Shown here piece by piece: positions 44,653-52,673 of a DNA stretch of 64,000 bases. Each line of letters starts with the position of its first letter. Within the stretch, counting starts at the first letter, position 1. This stretch comes from JABMQW01 sp964439935. Its GTDB lineage: Bacteria; Fidelibacterota; Marinisomatia; Marinisomatales; TCS56. The stretch covers positions 124,001-188,000 of the forward strand of contig CAYTPW010000002.1 in the NCBI GenBank assembly GCA_964439935.1, read 5' to 3'. Below the pieces are notes generated by a model. It worked only from the letters and a program-made list of their open reading frames with translations, searched no databases and was not told where the DNA came from. Both the position numbers and the translations under genes were made by a program.

Positions 44653-45618
44653 ATGAGGACGCTACCATTATTATTAAGTAAACCGGCAATTTTGGTCGGT
44701 GGCCAAGCCGTGATCGAAGGGGTCATGATGCGCGTACCGGGGGCCTATTCCACCGCTGTCCGTGATCCTGAGGGTAAAATACAGCTTGACCGGCGCGAAT
44801 TTCAATCACTGACGGACAAATCAAAAATCTGGAAGAAACCGGTGCTCCGCGGAATGATAGCTCTGTTCGAAGCGATGCGGATCGGTTTTGGTACGCTGCA
44901 GTGGTCCGCTGATATCGCCTTGCCGGAAGAGGAAAAAGGCAAAGAGCCCGGTAAACTGGGGAATTTCCTGTCGATCTTGTTTGCCCTGGTCCTGGCGCTG
45001 CTGCTGTTCATGGTCGGCCCGATGTGGATTACAACCAAATTACTGGATATTGAAAAAGAAGCTCTGGCATTTAACCTGGTTTCAGGATTATTCAGGATCA
45101 CATTTTTTGTAATTTACCTGGTAGTTATTTCAATGTTAAAGGATGTGCGGCGCCTGTTTCAGTATCATGGTGCCGAGCATCGCGTTGTTTACAATTTTGA
45201 ATCTGGCGACCAGGTTACAGTGGATAAAGCCCAATCTTTTCCCACCCAGCATCCCCGCTGCGGGACCAGTTTTCTGTTTATTGTTTTATTGTCGGCAATC
45301 CTGATCTTTGCCCTGATCGACACGATAGTAATTGGTTTGATCGGCACTATTTCACTGGGTATCCGTCTGCTGGTTCATTTACCGCTGATACCGCTGGTAA
45401 TGGGACTGTCATACGAAGTTATAAAGCTCAGTGCCAAAAAAGGCCACAGCAGATTTGTCCGCGCCCTGCGGGCTCCGGGCCTCTGGCTACAGAATATTAC
45501 CACCCGGTCACCCGAAGACGAGATGGTTGAAGTGGCCATTACAGCGCTGGAATCGGCTTTTGGTGAGAATTATGACGAAATGGTCGGAAAAAAATATACC
45601 GCCGAGGCAATCGCATGA
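44653..45618 (+). CDS. DUF1385 family membrane protein
   Basis: 321 residues. The family signature VGGQAVIEGVMMRVPG (about 15-30) and WKKPVLRGMIALFEAMRIGF (about 60-79) open the protein. Membrane segments are near 100-125 and 140-160. The block FQYHGAEHRVVYNFESGD (about 170-187), the H-x-x-EHK-like motif, and PTQHPRCGTSFLF (about 198-210) follow, with two more membrane helices near 210-260. The conserved His/Glu/Cys residues suggest a metal or membrane enzymatic site, but function is unknown. The gene is widely linked to rpmE, prfA and prmC, as here, and overlaps prfA by 4 bases, so a role tied to translation is often suspected. Confidence 0.9.
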   Translation: MRTLPLLLSKPAILVGGQAVIEGVMMRVPGAYSTAVRDPEGKIQLDRREFQSLTDKSKIWKKPVLRGMIALFEAMRIGFGTLQWSADIALPEEEKGKEPGKLGNFLSILFALVLALLLFMVGPMWITTKLLDIEKEALAFNLVSGLFRITFFVIYLVVISMLKDVRRLFQYHGAEHRVVYNFESGDQVTVDKAQSFPTQHPRCGTSFLFIVLLSAILIFALIDTIVIGLIGTISLGIRLLVHLPLIPLVMGLSYEVIKLSAKKGHSRFVRALRAPGLWLQNITTRSPEDEMVEVAITALESAFGENYDEMVGKKYTAEAIA

Positions 45619-46676
45619 TCGATAAACTGGAACAGATCATCGCCCGCTTTGATGAACTGGGTCAGCAGCTGACCGATCCGCGGGTGATCACTGACCAGAA
45701 TCGTCTTCGAGAAACCGCCAAAGAACATAATTTCCTGGAGCCGATCGTTAAAAAAGCACGCGAGTATCTGAATGTAAGGAAACAGATCTCCGATGATCTG
45801 GAAATTCTGTCAGGATCCGATGAAGAATTAAAAGATATCGCCCGGGAGGAATTGCCGGAACTGGAAGACCTGAGCCTGATTCTGGAAGCAGAACTCAAAG
45901 TACTGATGCTGCCCCGGGATCCTAACGACGATAAGAATACGATTATTGAGATTCGGGCCGGAACCGGTGGTGAAGAGGCCGCTCTATTTGCGGCTGACCT
46001 GTTCCGGATGTATACCCGTTTCGCCGAACGCACCGGCTGGAAGCAGGAAGTTCTGGAGGCCAATGATACCGGTATCGGTGGACTCAAGGAAGTCATCTTT
46101 TCGTTATCGGGCAATGAGGTTTACGGTTGGATGAAATATGAGAGTGGTGTTCATCGCGTCCAGCGGGTACCTAAAACCGAAGCCGGGGGGCGCATCCATA
46201 CTTCCGCCGCCACGGTGGCGGTTTTGCCGGAAGCGGAGGAAGCAGAGGTTGCCATCGATGATCAGGATCTGAAGATCGATACTTACCGGGCTTCCGGGGC
46301 TGGCGGTCAGCATGTCAACAAGACTGAATCGGCCATCCGCATCACCCACCTTCCCAGTGGACTGGTGGTAACCTGCCAGGATGAAAAATCCCAGCATAAG
46401 AACCGCATGGCGGCCCTGAAAGTCCTGCGCTCCCGGTTGCTGGCTCAGGAACAGGAAAAACTGGCCCAGGAGCGTTCCGATGCCCGTAAATCGATGGTTT
46501 CGACCGGTGACCGCTCGGCCAAGATCCGCACCTATAATTTCCCCCAGGGCCGGGTAACAGATCACCGGATAAATTTTACGGCCTACCGCCTGGAAGGCTA
46601 CCTGGATGGTGATCTGACCGAGCTGGTGGAACAGCTACGGATCGAAGATCAGAAAAGCCAACTGGCCGCCGAATAA
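45615..46676 (+). CDS. prfA: Peptide chain release factor 1
   Basis: 353 residues. The stop-codon reading tripeptide is P186-K-T188 inside HRVQRVPKTEAGGRIHTS, the RF1-type form (P-x-T) rather than the SPF of RF2. The GGQ motif is at 230-232 (SGAGGQHVNKTESA), responsible for peptide release and methylated by PrmC, whose gene follows at once. RF1 recognises UAA and UAG. The start overlaps the DUF1385 gene by 4 bases. Confidence 0.97.
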   Translation: MIDKLEQIIARFDELGQQLTDPRVITDQNRLRETAKEHNFLEPIVKKAREYLNVRKQISDDLEILSGSDEELKDIAREELPELEDLSLILEAELKVLMLPRDPNDDKNTIIEIRAGTGGEEAALFAADLFRMYTRFAERTGWKQEVLEANDTGIGGLKEVIFSLSGNEVYGWMKYESGVHRVQRVPKTEAGGRIHTSAATVAVLPEAEEAEVAIDDQDLKIDTYRASGAGGQHVNKTESAIRITHLPSGLVVTCQDEKSQHKNRMAALKVLRSRLLAQEQEKLAQERSDARKSMVSTGDRSAKIRTYNFPQGRVTDHRINFTAYRLEGYLDGDLTELVEQLRIEDQKSQLAAE

Positions 46677-47558
46677 ATGACCACCACCGCCGGTGCAACA
46701 AACCAGACCTGGCGGGTGATCGACCTGATCAACTGGGGAACCGATTATTTCGCGCAAAAGGATTTTGAAAATCCGCGCCGTGAGATCGAATGGTTACTAA
46801 GCGATTTCCTGGAATGTAAACGAATTGATCTTTATCTGCGCTTCGAAGAACCGTTTAGCCGGGCTATGCTGAGCCAGTTTCGTTCATGGGTGAAGCGTCG
46901 GGTGGATCACGAACCACTGCAATATATATCCGGACGAGCCGAATTCTACGGTTTGACCTTTGCGGTAAATCCAGCCGTGCTGATTCCCCGGCCGGAAACC
47001 GAACGGCTGGTAGAAGTCGCATTGGAAGTATCCAGTGAAATACCGACAGTACGCATTTTAGATGTGGGGACCGGTTCCGGCTGTATTGCGATCTCGCTGG
47101 CAAAAGAACTGACTGAAGCAAACTTGGTTGCCGTGGATAATTCGCCGGCCGCAATTGATCTGGCACGGAAGAATGCATTGACTAATGGCATCCAGAATAT
47201 TGAATTTTTTCAATTGGATTTCCTGACCGAACGGCCGAAAGGAAAATTCGATCTGATCGTATCCAACCCGCCGTATATCCCAGCGAAAGAAATGACCACC
47301 CTGATGCCGGAAGTTGGTCGACATGAACCGGTGGACGCATTGACTGACAATAGTGATGGACTGGCATTCTACCGCCGTTTTATTGATCTGGCGCCTAAAA
47401 TACTTAAACCAGGCGGTTGGCTGGTACTGGAAGTTGGAACCGGTGATCACCCGCAGTTAGCCGCCGGATTATTTAATAAGGCCGATTTCCCGGTTGTTGA
47501 ATTAATCAAAGATTATAACGGAGCGGACCGGCTATTGAAAATGCAGTTCTTTATTTGA
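46677..47558 (+). CDS. prmC: Release factor glutamine methyltransferase PrmC
   Basis: 293 residues. A helical N-terminal domain (about 1-100) is followed by a SAM-binding Rossmann fold: RILDVGTGSGCIAISLAKEL (about 125-144) with ISLA, VAVDNSPAAIDLARKNA, and the catalytic LIVSNPPYIP (about 192-201). PrmC methylates the glutamine of the GGQ motif in RF1 and RF2. It directly follows prfA, which is the classical arrangement. The ATG starts 1 base after the prfA stop. No separate ribosome site is needed; translational coupling is likely. Confidence 0.95.
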   Translation: MTTTAGATNQTWRVIDLINWGTDYFAQKDFENPRREIEWLLSDFLECKRIDLYLRFEEPFSRAMLSQFRSWVKRRVDHEPLQYISGRAEFYGLTFAVNPAVLIPRPETERLVEVALEVSSEIPTVRILDVGTGSGCIAISLAKELTEANLVAVDNSPAAIDLARKNALTNGIQNIEFFQLDFLTERPKGKFDLIVSNPPYIPAKEMTTLMPEVGRHEPVDALTDNSDGLAFYRRFIDLAPKILKPGGWLVLEVGTGDHPQLAAGLFNKADFPVVELIKDYNGADRLLKMQFFI

Positions 47559-47599
47559 CAATCAGTCCCTGCTTGTCGTTAAATTAGCCGCTAATTTGA

Positions 47600-48436
47600 A
47601 TGCTGAATAAAATAATTGCCAATATCCGCCTGCTGCGTCCCCTTAACCTGTTGATCGGTGCTTTTTCGGTAGTTATTGGTGCTGCGATTGCCGGTGAGTT
47701 GCACCAGACTACAACAATTATTTTCGCCGCCCTGCTGGTCGTCTGTTACAATGCCGGGGCCAATGCTATCAATGATTATTTTGATTATGAAATTGACCGG
47801 ATTAATCGGCCCAAGCGGCCGCTGGTGACCGGGTTGGTTAGTCGGGCTGTAGCGAAATGGCTTGGGCTGGCCCTGTTTCTGGTTGGGACCGCCCTGGCAT
47901 TTAAGCTGAATCTGGGTGCCCGGTTTCTGGCTATTTTTGGAGCACTGCCGCTGATGGTGCTGTATACACCGGTCTTGAAGGGTCAACCGCTGATCGGTAA
48001 TATTGCCGTGGCGCTGATTCTGGGTCTGGCTTTCCTGTTCGCTGGTGCCGCGGTAGGCAATCCGGCACCGCTGCTGGTTCCGGCGGCCCTGGCATTCAGT
48101 CTGACCTTGGTTCGTGAAATGGTGAAGGATATTGCCGATATGGAAGGAGATGAAAAGGCCGGACTGCGGACATTCCCGCTGCTGGTAGGGCAATCCGCTG
48201 CGATAATGACTGTAATTAATCTGGCCTTTCTGGTGGCGGTGGGAACCCTGTTCCCGTTTATTACCGGCTATTACAGCTGGCACTACCTGGTTGTTGCCCT
48301 GATCGGAGTGATTACACCACTGTTTTATATGGTTTACAGCTTGATTAAATCCCCTGGAGCTGATCAAGCTGCTTTTTCAGCTAAACTGCTTAAAGTTGCT
48401 ACTCTGCTGGGGGTGGTGGCGATTTACCTGGGTTAG
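47600..48436 (+). CDS. UbiA family prenyltransferase
   Basis: 278 residues with eight or nine membrane helices. The first aspartate motif is NDYFDYEID (58-66), followed by RINRPKRPLVTG, and the second is near KDIADMEGDEKAGLRTFP (about 174-191). These bind Mg2+ and the isoprenyl diphosphate. The closest relatives by pattern are (geranylgeranyl)glyceryl-phosphate-type and menaquinone-type enzymes; which one cannot be decided. It joins a prenyl chain to an aromatic or glyceryl acceptor in the inner membrane. It follows prmC with a 41-base gap and may be a separate unit. Confidence 0.88.
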   Translation: MLNKIIANIRLLRPLNLLIGAFSVVIGAAIAGELHQTTTIIFAALLVVCYNAGANAINDYFDYEIDRINRPKRPLVTGLVSRAVAKWLGLALFLVGTALAFKLNLGARFLAIFGALPLMVLYTPVLKGQPLIGNIAVALILGLAFLFAGAAVGNPAPLLVPAALAFSLTLVREMVKDIADMEGDEKAGLRTFPLLVGQSAAIMTVINLAFLVAVGTLFPFITGYYSWHYLVVALIGVITPLFYMVYSLIKSPGADQAAFSAKLLKVATLLGVVAIYLG

Positions 48437-48476
48437 TGCCCGGCCCGGACTGATGTGGATGTATTATAATTTAATT

Positions 48477-49679
48477 TTATTTAAGTGACCTGATCGAGCG
48501 ATACAGCAAGCCGATTATCCCGCAGCAGGCCGCTCCCAGGCCAATCAATAAAAAGACGGTTTTGATTGGGATAATATCGGCTACAATTCCCACTAGGGCT
48601 GATGATACACCGGTCAGCCCAACCACCGCCAGGTGAATCATGGAAAAGACCCGCCCCTGCAGCTTGTTGGGGACGTAGCTCTGGATGATGGCCGTCCGGG
48701 AGATGGTGATCATTGGAATGCCCAGAGCGTGAATGATGATCATGACCATGACCAGCGGGATCGAATTGATGAAATACAATCCGCAGAAGGTCAGACCATC
48801 CACAATCATGCCCAGCATCAGCACGCGCCCCTTGCGGAAACGGTCGCCGATCCGGAAGATGACGAAGGAACTGATCAACATACCCACTGCGTAACAAGCT
48901 TCGATGGCGGCGTAATCGGAAGCGTTGCCATTTAAGGCAGTTTTCACCAGGATTGGCATCCCCACGATGGCCGGCCCCATGATGAACAGGTTGTTGATTA
49001 TGGTCAGAACGATTATGACCCCGATCGTACTCTGTTCCCGGATGTAATTAAGTCCCTGTTTCAATTCACCCCAGGTTTGACTGGATCCCGGTTTTTGCGG
49101 CGCTGTTTTTTTAGGTGCTGCGATAAAGCACAGGAGGATTAAGGCCAGTAGAAAGGTGGCACAATCGATTGTAAACAGGTGTTTCAGAGATATCAGACTC
49201 AGTAAAACAGCAGCACTGGCCGGCCCGATCAAGTAGGCCAGCTGGGCCGAGGTAGCCAGCAGTGAATTGACCCTGACCAGATAATTGGCCGGGACGATTG
49301 TGGGTACAAAAGCATTCAGTGCAGGTGGGAAGATCGTTCCAAAACTGCTGCGCAGGAAGGCCAGAAATCCGATCAGGTAGGCATCTTCATAGCCTAAAGC
49401 CAGCAAAACCGGGATCAGGATCACGGTGAAGGCCTGACTGAAATTGGACAACAGCATCAAGCGGATCCGGTTGTAGCGATCGGCCATAACGCCCGCCAGC
49501 AGACCGAACAGCATGGCCGGCAGGTGAGCGCTCAATACCACCAGGCCGGTGATCGTATTGGAGCCGGTAATGTCCAGAACCAGCCAGATCAAGGCGATCT
49601 GATAGATGGCGTCCCCGGTTGCGGAAATCAACTGGGCCAGCCAGATCAGGAAGATATTTTTACGTTCACCTAGCAGCAT
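48477..49679 (-). CDS. Major facilitator superfamily transporter
   Basis: 400 residues with twelve membrane segments. The A-motif-like loop after helix 2 reads GLLAGVMADRYNRIRLMLLS (about 57-76), and a second copy in the C-terminal half is FRIGDRFRKGRVLMLG (about 258-273). The overall pattern resembles the ENTS/multidrug-like MFS family (pattern of LIWLAQLISATGDAIYQIAL). It would export or import a small molecule with an ion gradient; substrate unknown. It is transcribed divergently from the ferredoxin gene, and the shared gap holds a dyad that may regulate both. Confidence 0.9.
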   Translation of the reverse strand: MLLGERKNIFLIWLAQLISATGDAIYQIALIWLVLDITGSNTITGLVVLSAHLPAMLFGLLAGVMADRYNRIRLMLLSNFSQAFTVILIPVLLALGYEDAYLIGFLAFLRSSFGTIFPPALNAFVPTIVPANYLVRVNSLLATSAQLAYLIGPASAAVLLSLISLKHLFTIDCATFLLALILLCFIAAPKKTAPQKPGSSQTWGELKQGLNYIREQSTIGVIIVLTIINNLFIMGPAIVGMPILVKTALNGNASDYAAIEACYAVGMLISSFVIFRIGDRFRKGRVLMLGMIVDGLTFCGLYFINSIPLVMVMIIIHALGIPMITISRTAIIQSYVPNKLQGRVFSMIHLAVVGLTGVSSALVGIVADIIPIKTVFLLIGLGAACCGIIGLLYRSIRSLK

Positions 49680-49740
49680 GATCGACTCGATTTGGTGGAA
49701 GTGAAATTATGCTGGAAAAGGTGTTTTACCGTTGCTAAAA

Positions 49741-49772
49741 AACAGGTTAATTTCATAACGTTATAACCTGTT
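49741..49772. promoter_or_regulatory. Dyad (operator-like) in the divergent gap between MFS and ferredoxin genes
   Basis: Arms AACAGGTTA (49741-49749) and TAACCTGTT (49764-49772) are perfect 9-base inverted copies. Inside them lies a 10-base palindrome ATAACGTTAT (49755-49764). The site is 61 bases from the MFS start and about 80 bases from the ferredoxin start. Such symmetry in a divergent promoter region often marks a dimeric repressor site. Confidence 0.6.
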
Positions 49773-49852
49773 ATTTCACCCGCTAGGTTTCCCAGTGCCT
49801 ACCGACCTGAGATCGGCGGAAAAAATTGAACTAATAAAACAACGGAGTTGTT

Positions 49853-50092
49853 ATGTCACTCACAATTACTGATGAATGTATTAACTGTGGCGCCTGTGAA
49901 CCGGAATGCCCCAATGAAGCAATTTACGAGGGGGATGAATTTTATGAAATCGATCCTGAACTGTGCACCGAATGTGTCGGTCATTTTGATGAATCCCAGT
50001 GCGTTGAAGTCTGTCCGGTAGACTGTATCCCGATGGGGGTCGAAGAATCCCAGGAAGTTTTAATGGAGCGTTATAACCGTCTCGCCGGCTGA
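49853..50092 (+). CDS. YfhL family 4Fe-4S ferredoxin
   Basis: 79 residues. Two 4Fe-4S motifs are present: CINCGACEPECP (12-23) and a second with CTECVGHFDESQCVEVCP (about 40-57), where the longer spacing between the cysteines is the YfhL/alpha-proteobacterial-like variation. It carries electrons between enzymes in the cytosol. The ribosome site AACGGAG lies before the ATG. It is separated from mrp by 190 bases that include a hairpin, so it is probably transcribed alone from its own promoter in the divergent gap. Confidence 0.93.
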   Translation: MSLTITDECINCGACEPECPNEAIYEGDEFYEIDPELCTECVGHFDESQCVEVCPVDCIPMGVEESQEVLMERYNRLAG

Positions 50093-50237
50093 ACTGTTTG
50101 ATTACAGTGCCCTTAAATCGAGGGTATCGGAAAATTCCTGGATCCAAAAATAATAGCCAGGCCAGGAACAATATAGTTTGTTTTCAGTACCAAGACTGCG
50201 GTCATAAACAGTACGGTTGACTAATCTATTGTAGTTA

Positions 50238-50274
50238 AAAAGCGGCTGTTTTTGAAGAACAGCCGCTTTTATTA
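50238..50274 (+). terminator. Strong hairpin between ferredoxin and mrp genes
   Basis: A 13-bp perfect stem, AAAAGCGGCTGTT (50238-50250) with AACAGCCGCTTTT (50258-50270), closes a 7-base loop and ends in TTTTATTATT. Its 3' side touches the ribosome site (GGAG at 50277-50280) of the mrp gene, so it can act as the ferredoxin terminator or as an attenuator of mrp. Confidence 0.85.
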
Positions 50275-50284
50275 TTGGAGTATT

Positions 50285-51436
50285 ATGGATAAAAAAGAAA
50301 TTCTGGAATTGTTGAAACAGATCAAATATCCCGGCTTCAGCCGCGATATCGTATCGTTTGGCATGGTACCGGACGTTTTAATCGAGGCTGGTAAATTAAC
50401 TGTAAATCTGAAGATACTGTCGGATAATCGTGATACGATTGAACTGGTGGCTGAAGAAACGCAAAAATTATTAGCGGCAAAAACCAATTTTAAACAAATC
50501 GATGTAGTCCTGGTGGAAACACCATCGACCACCCAACCGGTCGAACCGGCTCCCAAGGATCCCTTCGCCAGCCAGCAAACGCTGCAAAATATCAAGTACA
50601 TCATTGCCGTAGCCAGTGGCAAGGGCGGAGTGGGCAAATCGACAGTAGCGGCCAACCTGGCGGCTACGTTGCAGAAAAAAGGTTACCAGACCGGGTTGCT
50701 GGACCTGGATATCTATGGTCCCTCGCTGCCAATTATTTTAGGAATCAATGACCGTCCCACTGTTTCGGCTGCTAAAAAGTTGATTCCGTTGGAGCGCTAC
50801 GGAATGCAGGTGATGAGTTTTGGCTTCATCAGCGGTAATCAGGCGCCGGCTATTTGGCGGGGCCCGATGGTGGCCAAAATGACGGAACAGTTTTTCAACG
50901 ATGTCGACTGGGGCGAATTGGATTTCCTGATCCTGGATCTGCCGCCGGGAACCGGTGATGTGCAGCTGACACTGGTGCAGAAATTGAAATTTGATGGCGC
51001 CATCATGGTCACAACACCCCAGGACATTGCCGTGGCCGATGTGAGCAAAGGTGCCGACATGTTCCGGAAAGTGGATGTCCCGGTACTGGGGGTGGTTGAA
51101 AATATGTCCGGGCTGCAGCTCAGCGGTAAAATTGTCGACCGATCGGGCGAACCGGTTACTGATGCGGTACTGGAACTGGATGACCTTGGGACCTTGCCGG
51201 TGGACCCGGATGGCACATTTTCTACCCGCTTGGACCTGTTCAAGCATGGCGGTGGCAGCCGGGAGAGTCTACGATTGGCGGTTCCCCTTCTGGGTGAGAT
51301 TCCCCTGTCCCAGGAACTGATGGCAGCCACCGATGCCGGCCGGCCCATCACCGAGCAGAATCCCGATTCGGTAATTACCGGCATCTATGGTAATATTGCC
51401 GATAAAATTATCACCCAATTGACTGAAAGAGGTTAA
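50285..51436 (+). CDS. Mrp/ApbC-type P-loop ATPase without cysteines
   Basis: 383 residues from the ATG at 50285, chosen because GGAG precedes it. An N-terminal MIP18-like domain (about 1-80) is followed by a deviant P-loop ATPase: AVASGKGGVGKSTVAANLA (108-126), DLDIYGPSLP (140-149), FLILDLPPGTGD (214-225) and VTTPQDIAVADV. Mrp/Nbp35 proteins normally bind a bridging 4Fe-4S cluster through a C-x-x-C motif after VVENMS and transfer it. Here residues 276-318 (after ENMS) carry an insert with SGKIVDRSGEPVTDAVLEL and LPVDPDGTFSTRLDLF and there is not one cysteine in the whole protein. Ring-closing motif HGGGSRESLRLAVPLLGEIP follows. The adjacent SufT-like gene fits Fe-S work, but direct cluster binding looks impossible. 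Confidence 0.87.
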   Translation: MDKKEILELLKQIKYPGFSRDIVSFGMVPDVLIEAGKLTVNLKILSDNRDTIELVAEETQKLLAAKTNFKQIDVVLVETPSTTQPVEPAPKDPFASQQTLQNIKYIIAVASGKGGVGKSTVAANLAATLQKKGYQTGLLDLDIYGPSLPIILGINDRPTVSAAKKLIPLERYGMQVMSFGFISGNQAPAIWRGPMVAKMTEQFFNDVDWGELDFLILDLPPGTGDVQLTLVQKLKFDGAIMVTTPQDIAVADVSKGADMFRKVDVPVLGVVENMSGLQLSGKIVDRSGEPVTDAVLELDDLGTLPVDPDGTFSTRLDLFKHGGGSRESLRLAVPLLGEIPLSQELMAATDAGRPITEQNPDSVITGIYGNIADKIITQLTERG

Positions 51437-51438
51437 AC

Positions 51439-51747
51439 ATGGTTACCGAAAAACAGGTTATGGATGTCTTATATCAATGTTATGATCCGGAGATCCCGGT
51501 GAATATTGTCGACCTCGGCTTAATTTATGATGTAGCAATCGAAGATAATGTGGCGGTTGTTACCATGACACTGACCACCCCGGGCTGCCCGATGCACAGT
51601 CAGATAGCAGCTAATGTTAAAGAAAATATTTTGAAAATTTCAGGTCTGACAGACGCTGAAATTAAAATGGTCTTTGATCCCCGCTGGAATGCCGATATGA
51701 TCACCCCAGCTGGACGTAAAAAGCTAGGGCTGCCCGGACAGGACTGA
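51439..51747 (+). CDS. MIP18/SufT-like iron-sulfur assembly protein (DUF59)
   Basis: 102 residues. The family motifs are CYDPEIPVNIVDLGLIYDV (about 14-32) and LTTPGCPMHSQIAANV (about 48-63), with the conserved Cys of TPGCP. The C-terminus has FDPRWNADMITPAGRKKLG (about 76-94), also family-typical. These proteins take part in Fe-S cluster maturation (SufT, PaaD-like) and are usually near Mrp or SUF genes. The start is 3 bases after the mrp stop, so they are one operon. It also resembles the N-terminal part of Mrp, so the two may share a partner. Confidence 0.93.
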   Translation: MVTEKQVMDVLYQCYDPEIPVNIVDLGLIYDVAIEDNVAVVTMTLTTPGCPMHSQIAANVKENILKISGLTDAEIKMVFDPRWNADMITPAGRKKLGLPGQD

Positions 51748-51759
51748 GCTGGCCGGTTC

Positions 51760-52533
51760 ATGAACGCGGCAGTTGCAATTACCACTTTGATCGGATTGTC
51801 ATTCGGTGCGGTATATCCGCTCTGTTTATGGTGCAATCGCAAAGCGGAAATTCCCCGGTTTTATTATTTGCATTTACTAGCAGCCGCCGGCTCCGGTCTG
51901 CTGGGGGTCAGCCTGTTGTGGTATTTTGAGGTTGGATTACAACTGTTGCTCTCAGGCCTAGTTTGGCTGGTAGCCTTATCAGCGATTACAGCTTTTTACT
52001 GGGGGCGCAGCCGGATTCAGATTGCTGTTATCAGTATTCCATCCGTCTTTGGTTTGATCGTGTACTATCAGGTAGCAGAGATTCTGATTTTTCCATCGCT
52101 GACGGTTTTCCTGGTTCAGATCATCGGAATGGCTCTGGTGGGTCTGGCTGTTATATTAACCGGAAATATTGGTAAGTCCCATGGCAACGCTGATTCTGTA
52201 GCGGCCACCGCTGCTATCATGCGCACATTGCTGGTGCTGCTGGGAATCCGGGTGGCCTGGATAGTGTACAGCCTGTTCTGGGGACCCGTTAGCCGCATGC
52301 CGGAAGCGGTCAGCCTGGTGGAATTTATCAATTCGGTTCAGGGTTATATACCGGCCTTTGCGGTTTTTTTCGGGATTATAATACCATTGGGGTTGCTGCC
52401 GCTGGTATATTTTTATCTGAAACGGCAGTTTTATACAATGGCGCTGAAACTGCTTTATCCGCTGGTCACCGCCATGCTGCTGGCGGAGATTCTATTTAAA
52501 TACTATCTGTTTCAATACGGGATTGTTTTATAG
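51760..52533 (+). CDS. Unrecognised integral membrane protein
   Basis: 257 residues with about seven membrane helices (near 2-21, 32-52, 57-76, 84-100, 105-130, 145-168 and 190-250) and few charged residues. I do not recognise a family. It begins 12 bases after the SufT-like gene, so it may be the third gene of that operon. The last helical pair (LGLLPLVYFYLKRQFYTM) is more polar. A role in membrane electron flow or transport is a guess that the sequence does not prove. Confidence 0.7.
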   Translation: MNAAVAITTLIGLSFGAVYPLCLWCNRKAEIPRFYYLHLLAAAGSGLLGVSLLWYFEVGLQLLLSGLVWLVALSAITAFYWGRSRIQIAVISIPSVFGLIVYYQVAEILIFPSLTVFLVQIIGMALVGLAVILTGNIGKSHGNADSVAATAAIMRTLLVLLGIRVAWIVYSLFWGPVSRMPEAVSLVEFINSVQGYIPAFAVFFGIIIPLGLLPLVYFYLKRQFYTMALKLLYPLVTAMLLAEILFKYYLFQYGIVL

Positions 52534-52673
52534 TTCTAAGGCTGAATCGCGCAGGTCCCCATTGGGGCAAACTTGATTCAGGAACATTTTCTAATCCAGA
52601 CTATGACTTGACTGACGAAGAATGCCCAAAGTAATTTTGATTTTGTATTTTGGCTTCGTATTTGAATTTCTAA

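Noticed and set aside
47591..48367. Long reading frame on the minus strand opposite the UbiA-type gene
   Set aside because: Its product is Gln/Asn/His-rich, without a domain, and it is fully antisense to a well-supported gene.
50738..51384. Two long minus-strand frames opposite mrp
   Set aside because: They are shadows of a clear P-loop ATPase gene and show no protein signature.
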